A stretch of 64,000 bases of DNA from Clostridiales bacterium Firm_13 (GTDB lineage: Bacteria; Bacillota; Clostridia; Saccharofermentanales; Saccharofermentanaceae). The stretch is from positions 240,474 to 304,473 of the forward strand of contig LVAS01000059.1 of the NCBI GenBank assembly GCA_001603035.1, read 5' to 3'. The position numbers and the translations under genes were made by a program. Position 1 is the first letter of the stretch. Each line of letters starts with the position of its first letter. This document shows positions 53,388-62,140 of the stretch, in pieces. The notes under the pieces were generated by a model, which was given only the letters and a program-made list of their open reading frames with translations, ran no database searches and had not been told where the DNA came from.

Positions 53388-54425
53388 TTAACTGAAATGC
53401 CCCTCCTCTAATCGCTTCTGGCGTATCGCAAAGTCCTGATAAGCCGCATAATCGGCGATAAGCTTCGAATTGCGCGCGGTCGTCTCAGAAAAATAGGCGG
53501 TCGCCTGCGCATTATTCTTCAGCTCACATAATTGCCTGTTCACACCGTCAATCATTTGATTTTGATCTTCAAATCCTTTCTGGATCCGAAGAATATTATC
53601 GTTTGCGGACAACATGGCCTGATACAACATGGTGTTTGAAGTGCGAATCGCCGATAACTCGCTCCGCATTTGCGACATCTCGCTGATCATCGTTCCAAAA
53701 TTCTGAATTGCAGTCTCCTGGAAATTCTCGGTGGCACAGAGATTATATGCCTCTTTTAAAGTATCGCAGCGGCCGCTTTCAAAGTACTCAAGATATTTGC
53801 TGATCCGAGCAAGACCACGGTACTGGCTGTAGATAATATTGATATCATAGTATTGTCGGAGCAGATTCTTCTTCTCTTCCGCGGCTTTTGTGAGAAATTG
53901 CAGATTGGAGAGAGAGATCTCCTGATCCCGGCGGTATTCGAGAAGCTTTGCTTCCCGCGCACGCAATACCGCACGGTAGAAGGCGAGATTCTTTTCATTC
54001 TGTGCGTCGATCTCTTTTTGCTCTTTCGCATGCCTGATCCGATCCTTGCGGTCCCCGTAAATCTTAACCGGAATCGCGCCCGCCAAAATACATCCGGCGA
54101 GTAGCAGTGCCCATTGAAAACACAGGTTTAAAATTGCGCTCATTTTCAATCCTTGTTGATCAAGAAAATACCCGCCGATAATAAGGAAGAGCAGAAAGAA
54201 GATGCCGGCGGCGACAAGGGCAAACCCAACCGCTGCCGCCATATAGGCGAATACGGATTTGCGCTTGAAAACGGTATGCGGTATCTGTGCCGGAACGGGC
54301 GGCATCGGTATTTCGGGCCAAGATCGCGCCTTCTCATTTGCGATCAGACGGTCGAGAACATAACACTGCTTTTCCAAATCATAAACGGCGGTCAAATAGT
54401 CGATGAGTTTTGCATTGTTCGACAA
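53388..54425 (-). CDS. Membrane protein with coiled coils, function unknown
   Basis: I do not recognise this 345-residue protein. Two membrane segments lie near residues 60-85 and 100-122. The rest, from about residue 130, is mostly helical and charged, with likely coiled coils (for example KEQKEIDAQNEKNLAFYRAV). A Pro-rich patch (PEIPMPPVPAQIP) precedes the first membrane segment. The likely start is a TTG at 54425, 10 nt after a GAGAGG site; upstream alternatives lack a site. It is a single gene with its own terminator. Confidence 0.7.
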   Translation of the reverse strand: MSNNAKLIDYLTAVYDLEKQCYVLDRLIANEKARSWPEIPMPPVPAQIPHTVFKRKSVFAYMAAAVGFALVAAGIFFLLFLIIGGYFLDQQGLKMSAILNLCFQWALLLAGCILAGAIPVKIYGDRKDRIRHAKEQKEIDAQNEKNLAFYRAVLRAREAKLLEYRRDQEISLSNLQFLTKAAEEKKNLLRQYYDINIIYSQYRGLARISKYLEYFESGRCDTLKEAYNLCATENFQETAIQNFGTMISEMSQMRSELSAIRTSNTMLYQAMLSANDNILRIQKGFEDQNQMIDGVNRQLCELKNNAQATAYFSETTARNSKLIADYAAYQDFAIRQKRLEEGHFS

Positions 54426-54488
54426 GAAAAGCACTTCCTCTCGGCAATTGTCGCCTGTGTCCCAATATGCTCGCAAAATAAGACACAC

Positions 54489-54683
54489 GTTAAGAATAAT
54501 CTATATTTGTTATAGCGTTTCGTTTTTAGGATGTCAATTGAGATGTGTGCCGGGTTTATGCGGAAACCGGATCGGAGCTTCCGTGTCGTCTTCTCCGTCT
54601 CTTTCCCCTCCTCGGAGAATGTCCTAAATGTGTTGATTTCCAGTCGCTAAATCGGTCAAATACGTGCCCGCGAGGATCTTTTC
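54489..54683. other. Intergenic region upstream of leuS
   Basis: No ORF or strong hairpin was found. The distance between the leuS promoter and its start (about 45 nt) is too short for a T-box. Confidence 0.5.
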
Positions 54684-54692
54684 TGCTATAAT
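54684..54692 (+). promoter_or_regulatory. Extended -10 promoter of leuS
   Basis: TGCTATAAT lies 50 nt upstream of the leuS start. Confidence 0.6.
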
Positions 54693-54741
54693 CGGGAGTT
54701 GTTCTGTATCCTTATCAGTATTGTTGAACGAGGTGGAAGAT

Positions 54742-57222
54742 ATGGCATATTCCGTAGAAACCGATCGCAAATGGCAGAAGAGATGGGAAGATTCGGGTCT
54801 TTACAAGTTTAACCCCGATGCCCCCGGCGAAAAGCTCTACTGTCTGGAGATGTTCTCCTATCCTTCGGGTGCCAATCTGCATCTCGGACACTGGTATAAT
54901 TACTCCCTCACCGATTCTTGGACCCGTATGAAGCGGATGCAGGGATTCAATGTGTTCCATCCGATGGGATTCGACGCGTTCGGTCTTCCCGCCGAGAATT
55001 ATGCGATCAAGACCGGAATCCACCCGCAGGATTCGACGCTGAACAATATTAAGACGATGGAAAAGCAGCTCCGCGAAATGGGCGCGACGTACGACTGGGA
55101 CTACGAACTCGCGACCTGTATGCCGGAATACTATCGTTGGAATCAATGGATTTTCTTGCGCCTTTTGGAGAAGGGACTCGCCTATCGCAAAAATGCGCCG
55201 GTCAACTGGTGCCCCAAATGCAGTACGGTTCTCGCCAACGAACAAGTCGTGGACGGTGCCTGTGAACGATGCGGGACTGAAGTAATCAGAAAGAATATGA
55301 CGCAGTGGTTTTTCGCGATTACGAAATATGCGCAGGAACTTCTCGATTGTCTGCCCGATCTTGACTGGCCGGAAAAGACCAAGAAGATTCAGATGAATTG
55401 GATCGGACGATCCGTTGGGTCGCAGGTGTCCTTCCTTTGTGAAAAAGACGGAGAGAAGCTACTTGGTTCGGACGGATTACCGCTAAAGCTCGATGTCTTT
55501 ACGACCCGCGCGGATACCCTAATGGGTGTGACTTACGTCGTAGTGGCTCCCGAAGCCGAGATTTGCGATCTTCTTACGACCGACGCATGCCGCGATACCG
55601 TACGCGCTTATCAGGATTACACCAAGAAAGCGTCCGAAATCGATCGTATGTCGACGACAAGAGAGAAGACGGGCGTTTTCACCGGGTCTTACGCAGTTCA
55701 CCCGTTTACGGGCGAGAAGGTTCCGATTTGGGCATCGGACTATGTCATCGCGGGATACGGCACCGGTATCGTCATGGCGGTACCTGCACATGACGAACGC
55801 GACTACGAATTTGCACACAAGTTCGGTCTTGATATCCGTCGCGTCGTCGCCTCCGCTTCGGACGCCGAAGATGCTCTCCCCTATTGCGACAAGGCGGGGG
55901 TCCTCGTCAATTCCGGTGAATTCAACGGTCTTTCCGTGAAAGACGCCGTCACGGCGATGATCGACAAACTGTCCTCTGTCGGAATGGGCGAAAAGAAGAT
56001 CAATTATCGCCTTCGCGATTGGCTCATCTCCCGTCAACGGTATTGGGGAACCCCGATCCCGGTCATCCATTGTCCGACATGCGGTGTCGTTCCGGTACCG
56101 GAGAAGGATCTCCCCGTTCTTCTCCCCTACGATGTTGAGTTCCGCCCGGACGGAGAATCGCCGCTTGCCAAGAATGCGGCCTTTATGAATGTGACCTGTC
56201 CGCATTGCGGCGGCGCGGCCAAAAGAGACGCGGATACGATGGATACCTTTGTCGATTCCTCCTGGTATGAACTGCGATATCCCGATAACAGGAACGACAA
56301 AGCGCCTTTCGACTCCGCGATCATTGACAGGATGTGCCCCGTCGACAAATACGTCGGCGGTCCGGAACATGCCGCGATGCATCTTCTCTATGCCCGGTTT
56401 ATCTGTAAAGCCTTGCGTGATCTGGGTCTTCTTGATTTCGACGAGCCCTTCCGCTCGCTTGTTCATCAGGGGATTATTCTGGGACCGGACGGCAATCGCA
56501 TGTCCAAATCCAAAGGCAACACCGTGGCGCCGGATCAATACATTAACAAGTACGGTTCCGACGTATTCCGTACCTATCTCGCGTTCGGATTCGCGTACAC
56601 GGAAGGCGGTCCCTGGAGCGACAAGGGGCTGCAGGCGATCGTCAAATTTACTTCTCGCGTCGAGCGTCTGATGGAAGAGATCGCTTTGATCCCCTCTTCG
56701 ACCCAATCCAAGCGCACTGTCCGGACGCCCGAAGACAAAGAACTTCTCTATGTTCTCCACAACACCATCCGTTCCGTAACCGCAGACACAGACCGGTTCC
56801 AATTCAATACGGCCATCGCACGTATGATGGAACTCTTGAATGCGATCAACAAGTATCAATCTCTTGCCGACAAAGACGACGCGCTTCTGCGGGAAGCGGC
56901 GGAGACCTTACTTGTCCTTTACTCGCCCTTCGCCCCGCATTTTGCCGAGGAGTATTGGGAGATTCTGGGAAACAAGCAATCGATCTTCCTTCACTCGTGG
57001 CCGACCGTCGATCCTTCCGCGCTGATCCTCGACACGGTCGAGATCGCGGTTCAGGTAAACGGCCAGATCAAATTCCGGTTGGATATCGCGACCGATCTCG
57101 ATGAAAAGAGCGTCGAATCCCTTCTTCACGCCGACCCGCGTCTCGACGAAGCTCTCGGCGGTCGTCAAATCGTGAAATTCATCTACGTAAAAGGACGGCT
57201 CGCCAATATCGTCGCAAAATAA
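54742..57222 (+). CDS. leuS: Leucine--tRNA ligase
   Basis: LeuRS charges tRNA-Leu. The 826-residue class I enzyme has the HIGH motif as HLGH (residue ~52), a CP1 editing domain with [17 protein letters not shown], zinc-type cysteines ([21 protein letters not shown]), and the KMSKS motif as RMSKSKGN near residue 591. The ATG at 54742 has a GAGGTGG site. It is 28 nt upstream of the tartrate-dehydrogenase-type gene and probably co-transcribed with it. Confidence 0.97.
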   Translation: MAYSVETDRKWQKRWEDSGLYKFNPDAPGEKLYCLEMFSYPSGANLHLGHWYNYSLTDSWTRMKRMQGFNVFHPMGFDAFGLPAENYAIKTGIHPQDSTLNNIKTMEKQLREMGATYDWDYELATCMPEYYRWNQWIFLRLLEKGLAYRKNAPVNWCPKCSTVLANEQVVDGACERCGTEVIRKNMTQWFFAITKYAQELLDCLPDLDWPEKTKKIQMNWIGRSVGSQVSFLCEKDGEKLLGSDGLPLKLDVFTTRADTLMGVTYVVVAPEAEICDLLTTDACRDTVRAYQDYTKKASEIDRMSTTREKTGVFTGSYAVHPFTGEKVPIWASDYVIAGYGTGIVMAVPAHDERDYEFAHKFGLDIRRVVASASDAEDALPYCDKAGVLVNSGEFNGLSVKDAVTAMIDKLSSVGMGEKKINYRLRDWLISRQRYWGTPIPVIHCPTCGVVPVPEKDLPVLLPYDVEFRPDGESPLAKNAAFMNVTCPHCGGAAKRDADTMDTFVDSSWYELRYPDNRNDKAPFDSAIIDRMCPVDKYVGGPEHAAMHLLYARFICKALRDLGLLDFDEPFRSLVHQGIILGPDGNRMSKSKGNTVAPDQYINKYGSDVFRTYLAFGFAYTEGGPWSDKGLQAIVKFTSRVERLMEEIALIPSSTQSKRTVRTPEDKELLYVLHNTIRSVTADTDRFQFNTAIARMMELLNAINKYQSLADKDDALLREAAETLLVLYSPFAPHFAEEYWEILGNKQSIFLHSWPTVDPSALILDTVEIAVQVNGQIKFRLDIATDLDEKSVESLLHADPRLDEALGGRQIVKFIYVKGRLANIVAK

Positions 57223-57250
57223 GTACCGCATCATAAAGGGGGAGAGAGTT

Positions 57251-58327
57251 ATGAAGACATTCAAAATCGCTGTCATTGCCGGAGACGGAATCGGTCCGGA
57301 GGTCCTTGCCGAGGGCATCAAAGTGCTGAATAAGGTAGCCGAGAAAGACGGCGGATTCCGTTTCGAATTTACGCACTTCCCGTGGGGGTGCCAATACTAT
57401 CTCGAAACCGGCAAAATGATGCCCGATGACGGGATTGATACGCTCCGTCAATTTGACGCAATCTATCTCGGCGCCGTCGGCTTTCCCGGCGTTCCGGATC
57501 ACATCTCGCTCTGGGATCTTCTTCTTCGGATTCGCAAATCTTTTGATCAATACGTCAACATCCGACCGGTCATCCTCTTGGACGGCGCTCCCTGTCCGTT
57601 GAAGGACGTTAAAAAGGAAGACATCAACATGCTCTATATCCGCGAAAACAGCGAGGGCGAATACGCCGGTGCGGGCGACTGGCTGTATAAGGGCAAGCCG
57701 CACGAGGTCGTTCTGCAAAACGGTGTTTTCTCGCGCGTGGGAACCGAGCGAATTATACGTTACGCGTACGAAGAAGCGCGTAAGCAAGGACGAAGCCTCA
57801 CGAGTATCAGCAAAGGCAACGCGCTCAATTACTCGATGGTTTTCTGGGATGAAATCTTCAAAGAGGTCGGCAAAGAATACCCCGATGTCAAGACATACTC
57901 CTATTTGGTGGACGCCGCGGCGATGTTTATGGTAAAGGATCCGAAGCGGTTCGAAGTCGTCGTCACATCCAACCTCTTCGGCGATATACTCACCGATCTC
58001 GGGGCTGCGATCTCCGGCGGAATGGGGCTCGCCGCCGGCGCCAATGTCAATCCGGAGCGCAAATATCCTTCGATGTTCGAACCGATCCATGGATCCGCGC
58101 CGGATATCGCGGGGCAAGGCAAAGCCAATCCGCTTGCCTCCATTTGGTCCGCAAGTCAAATGCTCGACTTTTTCGGGTATGAGAAGTGGGGCGCCGAGCT
58201 GATCCGCATCATCGAACAGGTCATGGTCGAGAAGAATGCGTTAACCCCTGACATGAACGGGCATGCGACGACATCGGAAGTCGGCGACGAGGTCGTCCGC
58301 AAAGTTGACGAACTCCGGATCGGGTAA
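57251..58327 (+). CDS. Tartrate dehydrogenase / isopropylmalate dehydrogenase family enzyme
   Basis: A 358-residue NAD-dependent beta-hydroxyacid oxidative decarboxylase. The motif region DHISLWDLLLRIRKSFDQYVNIRPV matches the tartrate/D-malate dehydrogenase branch better than LeuB. The metal-binding aspartates are in TSNLFGDILTDLGAAI and the C-terminal GSAPDIAGQGKANP is normal for the family. The ATG has a GGGGGAG site. Neighbouring leuS does not indicate a leucine role because leuA-D are absent. The substrate cannot be decided from sequence. Confidence 0.85.
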   Translation: MKTFKIAVIAGDGIGPEVLAEGIKVLNKVAEKDGGFRFEFTHFPWGCQYYLETGKMMPDDGIDTLRQFDAIYLGAVGFPGVPDHISLWDLLLRIRKSFDQYVNIRPVILLDGAPCPLKDVKKEDINMLYIRENSEGEYAGAGDWLYKGKPHEVVLQNGVFSRVGTERIIRYAYEEARKQGRSLTSISKGNALNYSMVFWDEIFKEVGKEYPDVKTYSYLVDAAAMFMVKDPKRFEVVVTSNLFGDILTDLGAAISGGMGLAAGANVNPERKYPSMFEPIHGSAPDIAGQGKANPLASIWSASQMLDFFGYEKWGAELIRIIEQVMVEKNALTPDMNGHATTSEVGDEVVRKVDELRIG

Positions 58328-58354
58328 CGAGATTCAGACTGCCTTAAATGGTCT

Positions 58355-58389
58355 AAAACCCTTCTTGCGAGCACCGCGGGGAGGGTTTT
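58355..58389 (+). terminator. Terminator of leuS and the dehydrogenase gene
   Basis: AAAACCCT and AGGGTTTT form an 8-bp stem with an inner GC-rich loop. It overlaps the last base of the convergent dtd gene. Confidence 0.6.
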
Positions 58390-58826
58390 CAAATGTCATA
58401 GAGAATCGTGAACGGACCGTCATTGACAAGCGACACCTTCATATCCGCGCCGAAAACACCGTGCGCCACATGCGGAATCACGCGCGAGCAACTCTCGATA
58501 AACCGCTCGTACAGAGCGATAGCCAGATCAGGCCCCCCCGCCGCCGTAAAGCTCGGACGATTCCCCCTGGACGTATCCGCATAAAGCGTAAACTGGGATA
58601 CGACAAGTAGCGCGCCGCCGACATCTGAAAGAGAAAGATTGGTCTTCCCTTCCCCATCCTCAAAAATCCGGAGAGCTGTGATCTTGGCGGCGAGTTTATC
58701 GCAAGATGCGGGGGAATCCTCGGCACCGACACCGAGAAAAACAAGAAACCCCTTTTCGATCGCGCCGACAACTTCCCCGTCCGTTTCGACGGAGGCATGA
58801 AGGACACGTTGGACGACCGCTTTCAT
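58389..58826 (-). CDS. dtd: D-aminoacyl-tRNA deacylase
   Basis: DTD removes D-amino acids and glycine wrongly loaded on tRNAs. The 145 residues keep the [17 protein letters not shown] motif near residue 77 and the NDGPFT motif near the C-terminus, the two cross-subunit active-site signatures. The ATG at 58826 overlaps the upstream MBL gene stop by ATGA. The MBL-dtd pair is common in Firmicutes. Confidence 0.95.
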   Translation of the reverse strand: MKAVVQRVLHASVETDGEVVGAIEKGFLVFLGVGAEDSPASCDKLAAKITALRIFEDGEGKTNLSLSDVGGALLVVSQFTLYADTSRGNRPSFTAAGGPDLAIALYERFIESCSRVIPHVAHGVFGADMKVSLVNDGPFTILYDI

Positions 58827-59500
58827 TCCTTCTCCTCCCGACTTCCGTTCTTCTTTTCGGCGAGGTGCCATTTGGCGTTCGCGAGCGGTTTGCCGTGTCC
58901 AAAAAACACCTGCACATCGCCCAGTGCCTTAATTCGTCTCGCGCTCTCCCAAAGCAGAGATTCATCCTCAAAAATATACGCCGGCTCCGGCAAAAACATA
59001 TTCATCAACGCGTCGCCGACAATCAATTCGCCGGTGCGAAGAAGAAAGCCGATCGACCCCTTCGTATGGCCCGGGAGCCCGATAACAGTGCCGTCTAGGC
59101 CGAACGGTTCCAGCGACATTCCGTCACGCAAGTCAATGTCCGGCGTGAACGACGGAATCTCACTTCTCTGTCCGCCCATCATCGAGGTCGCGCCTCGAAG
59201 AAGGCGTCCCGAGACACCGCGGGATTGAAGATCGGCGGCACCCCCCGTCGCAAGAAGCGGAACATCCAGAAAATTCATCGCCACCTTCGCGCCGGTGTGT
59301 TCAACAAGGTACGCGGCATTCTGCGTATGGTCCGAGTGCCCGTGCGTAAGGAACACCGTCTTGACCCGATTCTCCTTCATAATATTCAGAAGTTTATCCC
59401 GGCTCGAGGCAAGGCCTACATCGACAAGAACCGCCGCGTCGCCGTTCCGGATGAGATAACAATTCACAAAGCCACAGGGAATCCGCTCGACCGCACCCAT
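58823..59500 (-). CDS. MBL fold metallo-hydrolase
   Basis: A 225-residue metallo-beta-lactamase-fold hydrolase with the metal motif [11 protein letters not shown] (HxHxDH, near residue 56), [12 protein letters not shown] near residue 148 and a final HGKP loop. Its make-up is like small glyoxalase-II-type hydrolases. The ATG at 59500 has a GGAGG site; upstream in-frame starts are unlikely. The substrate is unknown. It is coupled to dtd by ATGA. Confidence 0.9.
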   Translation of the reverse strand: MGAVERIPCGFVNCYLIRNGDAAVLVDVGLASSRDKLLNIMKENRVKTVFLTHGHSDHTQNAAYLVEHTGAKVAMNFLDVPLLATGGAADLQSRGVSGRLLRGATSMMGGQRSEIPSFTPDIDLRDGMSLEPFGLDGTVIGLPGHTKGSIGFLLRTGELIVGDALMNMFLPEPAYIFEDESLLWESARRIKALGDVQVFFGHGKPLANAKWHLAEKKNGSREEKE

Positions 59501-59623
59501 AAGAAGACCTCCGCCCTTTTTAACCATGATAATGCGCCGAGGCACATTTGGGTAGACCGGGAAGGAACATTTTCCCTTCTACTGCGAAGCGGCGGGTCAG
59601 GCGAATTCATTTGCCCGAAAACG

Positions 59624-59652
59624 TTGACACACAGCCGCTTAATCCGTATAAT
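59624..59652 (+). promoter_or_regulatory. Consensus promoter of tRNA-Thr
   Basis: A perfect TTGACA and a perfect TATAAT are separated by exactly 17 nt, 30 nt upstream of the tRNA. Confidence 0.93.
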
Positions 59653-59682
59653 TTCACTTGCGCGTCACCGAGATATCGGTAC

Positions 59683-59758
59683 GCCGATTTAGCTCAGTTG
59701 GTAGAGCAGCTGATTTGTAATCAGCAGGTCATCAGTTCGAGTCTGATAATCGGCTCCA
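59683..59758 (+). tRNA. tRNA-Thr (anticodon TGT)
   Basis: A full 76-nt cloverleaf. The acceptor arms are GCCGATT and AATCGGC, the D arm contains AGCTCAGTTGGTAGAGC, the anticodon loop is TTTGTAA with anticodon TGT, and the T arm contains GTTCGAGTC. The 3' CCA is encoded. Confidence 0.97.
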
Positions 59759-59761
59759 AGT

Positions 59762-59804
59762 GAAGAACCCCTGTGGCCTTACAGCCGCAGGGGTTCTTCG
59801 TTTT
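59762..59804 (+). terminator. Intrinsic terminator of tRNA-Thr
   Basis: GAAGAACCCCTG pairs with CAGGGGTTCTTC in a perfect 12-bp stem, followed by GTTTTCT. Confidence 0.92.
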
Positions 59805-59889
59805 CTAGATTCTATCCGTTTTTTGAATTTGATTCTGACTATTCGTTGTATGGATACCGAATGGCGACCCAATTATGAATTTAACTATT

Positions 59890-60093
59890 CTAGCTTACAA
59901 ATAAGACAATTAGGATAAGTACCGGAATCAGACTTACGATTATGGTTGGCACCGCACATCCCAATATCCTTGCTGCTTTTCTTTGCATTCCAGATCTGCT
60001 CGTAGGAATACCTGTAATTCTTGAGACTCTCCTCTTTGCCTTAGTAACTCCCAATGCACGCTTCGCACTAAATGAGACTCCCTGAATTCTTAT
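59890..60093 (-). CDS. Small membrane protein with an apparent ATA start
   Basis: A 67-codon frame that no ATG, GTG or TTG opens. It begins at ATA, with an AAGGAG ribosome site 7 nt upstream. The first ~45 residues are basic (GVSFSAKRALGVTKAKRRVS, then TGIPTSRSGMQRKAARILG) and the last ~20 are a membrane segment (PTIIVSLIPVLILIVLFVS). The regular pattern and codon use look like a real gene. It lies 31 nt downstream of the K+ channel gene. It may use a rare start codon, or it may be a recently silenced gene. Confidence 0.5.
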   Translation of the reverse strand: MRIQGVSFSAKRALGVTKAKRRVSRITGIPTSRSGMQRKAARILGCAVPTIIVSLIPVLILIVLFVS

Positions 60094-60124
60094 TTTCTTT
60101 CTCCTTGATATAACGTACCTCTAC

Positions 60125-60913
60125 TCAGAAGTGATGCCCACAATTCGGACAAGTATTTCCCTTCTTTTGTATAGCCTCTGTAAACCCGCTTGCAATAATA
60201 CCGGTTGGTATCGCCACAAGTCCAATACCAAAGATTGAGATAATGGCAGAAAGAAATTTCCCGAGTGCTGTTACCGGATAAATATCCCCATACCCAACAG
60301 TTGTAAATGTCGCTGAGGCCCACCATAAAGCATCAAGAATTGTCCGAAAGACTTCCGGTTGAGCCTGACTTTCAACGTTATACATAATTGCTGAACTGAT
60401 TATCATAAGGGTAAGTATCACAATTATCGAAGAGACAAGTTCACTGGCTTTGGCTTTCAAAACTCTAATTATCGTTGCCATGCCGTTAGTATAGCGGTTT
60501 GCCTTAAAAAGTCGCATAAGTCGGAACAGTCGAAGCGTTCTTAAGACACGCAAATCAATCGGGATCAAGAACGGAACATAAAAGGGCAGGATCGCGAGCA
60601 AGTCAATAAGCGCCATACCTGAAAATACATATCGAACTCGCGCACGCCATTTTGGCATGTCAGGATAATATAGGTCTGAAACCCATAAGCGTAGTAAATA
60701 TTCAATCGAAAAAATTGTGACAGAAACAACTTCGAAATAAGAAAGAAACTCAAGAAAAGCAGCTGACTTTATTATAGATTCAATTAAAACCGCAACGCTG
60801 TTTAGCGCAATCAATGTAAGGATAAAAATATCAATAATTCGCTCGACTAAGCCATTCTGCTCTCCCTTGTCGAGTATGTCGAAGATATATTTCTTTGTTT
60901 TTTGATAATCCAT
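60125..60913 (-). CDS. Voltage-gated-type potassium channel
   Basis: A 262-residue six-segment ion channel. The S4 region RVLRTLRLFRLMRLFK near residue 120 carries regularly spaced arginines. The pore loop has the K+ selectivity filter TVGYGD near residue 209. The C-terminus ends with CPNCGHHF, which could bind a metal. The ATG at 60913 has a TTGAGG-type site. The gene is much more AT-rich than its neighbours and is next to a tRNA, so it may have been acquired. Confidence 0.92.
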   Translation of the reverse strand: MDYQKTKKYIFDILDKGEQNGLVERIIDIFILTLIALNSVAVLIESIIKSAAFLEFLSYFEVVSVTIFSIEYLLRLWVSDLYYPDMPKWRARVRYVFSGMALIDLLAILPFYVPFLIPIDLRVLRTLRLFRLMRLFKANRYTNGMATIIRVLKAKASELVSSIIVILTLMIISSAIMYNVESQAQPEVFRTILDALWWASATFTTVGYGDIYPVTALGKFLSAIISIFGIGLVAIPTGIIASGFTEAIQKKGNTCPNCGHHF

Positions 60914-60928
60914 ATTGTACCTCAACAA

Positions 60929-61099
60929 TTACATCCTACTTTTAATATTACCCCAGATGAATAATTGCCGCAATTTCTTTTCAAAGAGTTTATCAATAGT
61001 CAGTTGATCAAATAATTCTCCTCTCCATTCAGGAACAAGTTCCTTAATCCCCTAACCATCATTCATCGTAGGTATGATAAATTTGTAGATACTTATATC
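60929..61099 (-). pseudogene. Decayed ORF remnant upstream of the K+ channel
   Basis: A frame of 40 sense codons (60932-61051) reads like protein (EWRGELFDQL, EKKLRQLFIWG). It ends in TAA just before the channel gene. An in-frame TAG at 61052-61054 separates it from a further 15 codons that also read plausibly. It has no start or ribosome site. It is probably the tail of a lost gene, but chance cannot be excluded. Confidence 0.3.
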
Positions 61100-61324
61100 T
61101 TACCGATAATTATTTTTTGACCGGCAGTGTGGTCTCATAACCAGGTACATTTTTTTCTTGCCACAGTTCCCCCGAAATCGCTTGCTACTTTTTCCCGAAT
61201 GCAACGGACGACTTATACATCGTCGACTCACGAAGAGTCGTCAAATCGGTGTACATAACACATCCGCCTCATTCGAATTGCCACACAGATCGGCTGGAAG
61301 TGCTTTTGTGTGGTAATGGATCCG
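61100..61324. other. Non-coding stretch with hairpins before the repeat arrays
   Basis: No gene is seen. Two inverted repeats are present: CGACTC/GAGTCG (61224-61240) and CCACACA/TGTGTGG (61281-61313). The second leads straight into the first repeat array. Confidence 0.6.
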
Positions 61325-61661
61325 CATTACCTCCAAGATCAGCGAAGCGGGTGATTCTGGAGGTAATGGGTGGCACGAAACGAACCTCGGAGACGCGCAA
61401 ACGCGCCAATCCCGTCCACATTACCTCCAAGATCAGCGAAGCGGGTGATTCTGGAGGTAATAGGTGGCACGAAACGAACCTCGGAGACGCGCAAACGCGC
61501 CAATCCCGTCCACATTACCTCCAAGATCAGCGAAGCGGGTGATTTTGGAGGTAATAGGTGGCGCGAAACGATCATCGGAGGCGCGCAAACGCGCCAATCC
61601 CGTCCACATTACCTCCAAGATCAGCGAAGCGGGTGATTTTGGAGGTAATGGGTGGCGCGAA
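61325..61661. repeat. 94-bp tandem repeat array (array A)
   Basis: Four copies start at 61325, 61419, 61513 and 61607, exactly 94 bp apart; the last is incomplete. Each holds a hairpin with arms CATTACCTCCA and TGGAGGTAAT, whose tip is ATCA-GCGAAGCGGG-TGAT, and a second small hairpin GGCGCG-CAAA-CGCGCC (first base varies). Copies differ at a few positions. Confidence 0.95.
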
Positions 61662-61663
61662 TC

Positions 61664-61985
61664 AATCATCTGAGCGCCACACGCCCCCCCGAGCGCTGAT
61701 TGGATCCTCGGGAGAAATTTCGGAGCTTCCGCAGGCGCGAAGCGATCATTTGAGCACCACACGCCCCCCCGAGCGCTGATTGGATCCTCGGGAGAAATTT
61801 CGGAGCTTCCGCAGGCGCGAAGCGATCATTGGAGCACCACACGCCCCCCCGAGCGCTGATTGGATCCTCGGGAGAAATTTCGGAGCTTCCGCAGGAGCGA
61901 AGCGATCATTGGAGCACCACACGCCCCCCCGAGCGCTGATTGGATCCTCGGGAGAAATTTCGGAGCTTCCGCAGGAGCGAAGCGA
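61664..61985. repeat. 80-bp tandem repeat array (array B)
   Basis: Four copies are in register at 61681, 61761, 61841 and 61921. Each has a run of seven C residues, GATTGGATCCTCGGGAG, AAATTTCGGAGCTTCCGCAG and the GCGAAGCGATCATT core. The last two copies have AGGAGCG where the first two have AGGCGCG. Confidence 0.95.
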
Positions 61986-62140
61986 CGAGGACTCGGCGGA
62001 GAAATTTACTCCCGAGGACCCGACTCGGCGGAGAAATCTACTCCCGAGGATCCGCGCAGGAGCGAAGCGACGAGGACTCGGCGGAGAAATTTACTCCCGA
62101 GGACCCGACTCGGCGGAGAAATCTACTCCCGAGGACCCGA
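61981..62140. repeat. 85-bp tandem repeat with 32-bp inner repeat (array C)
   Basis: AGCGACGAGG recurs at 61981 and 62066 (85 bp). Each copy contains two units of GACTCGGCGGAGAAAT-type sequence 32 bp apart (61990, 62022, 62075 and 62107). Each unit can fold as CTCGGCGGAG with CTCCCGAG. The array ends directly at the stop codon of the ABC-F gene. Confidence 0.93.

Noticed and set aside
54489-54741. T-box riboswitch before leuS
   Set aside because: The extended -10 promoter lies only 50 nt from the start codon, and no antiterminator or T-box sequence is visible.
55519-56859. 446-codon minus-strand frame opposite leuS
   Set aside because: Antisense shadow of the LeuRS gene, with His/Arg-rich translation and no recognisable domain.
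61325-62140. Repeat arrays as a CRISPR
   Set aside because: Units are 80-94 bp with no unique spacers between short repeats, and no cas genes are in the window.
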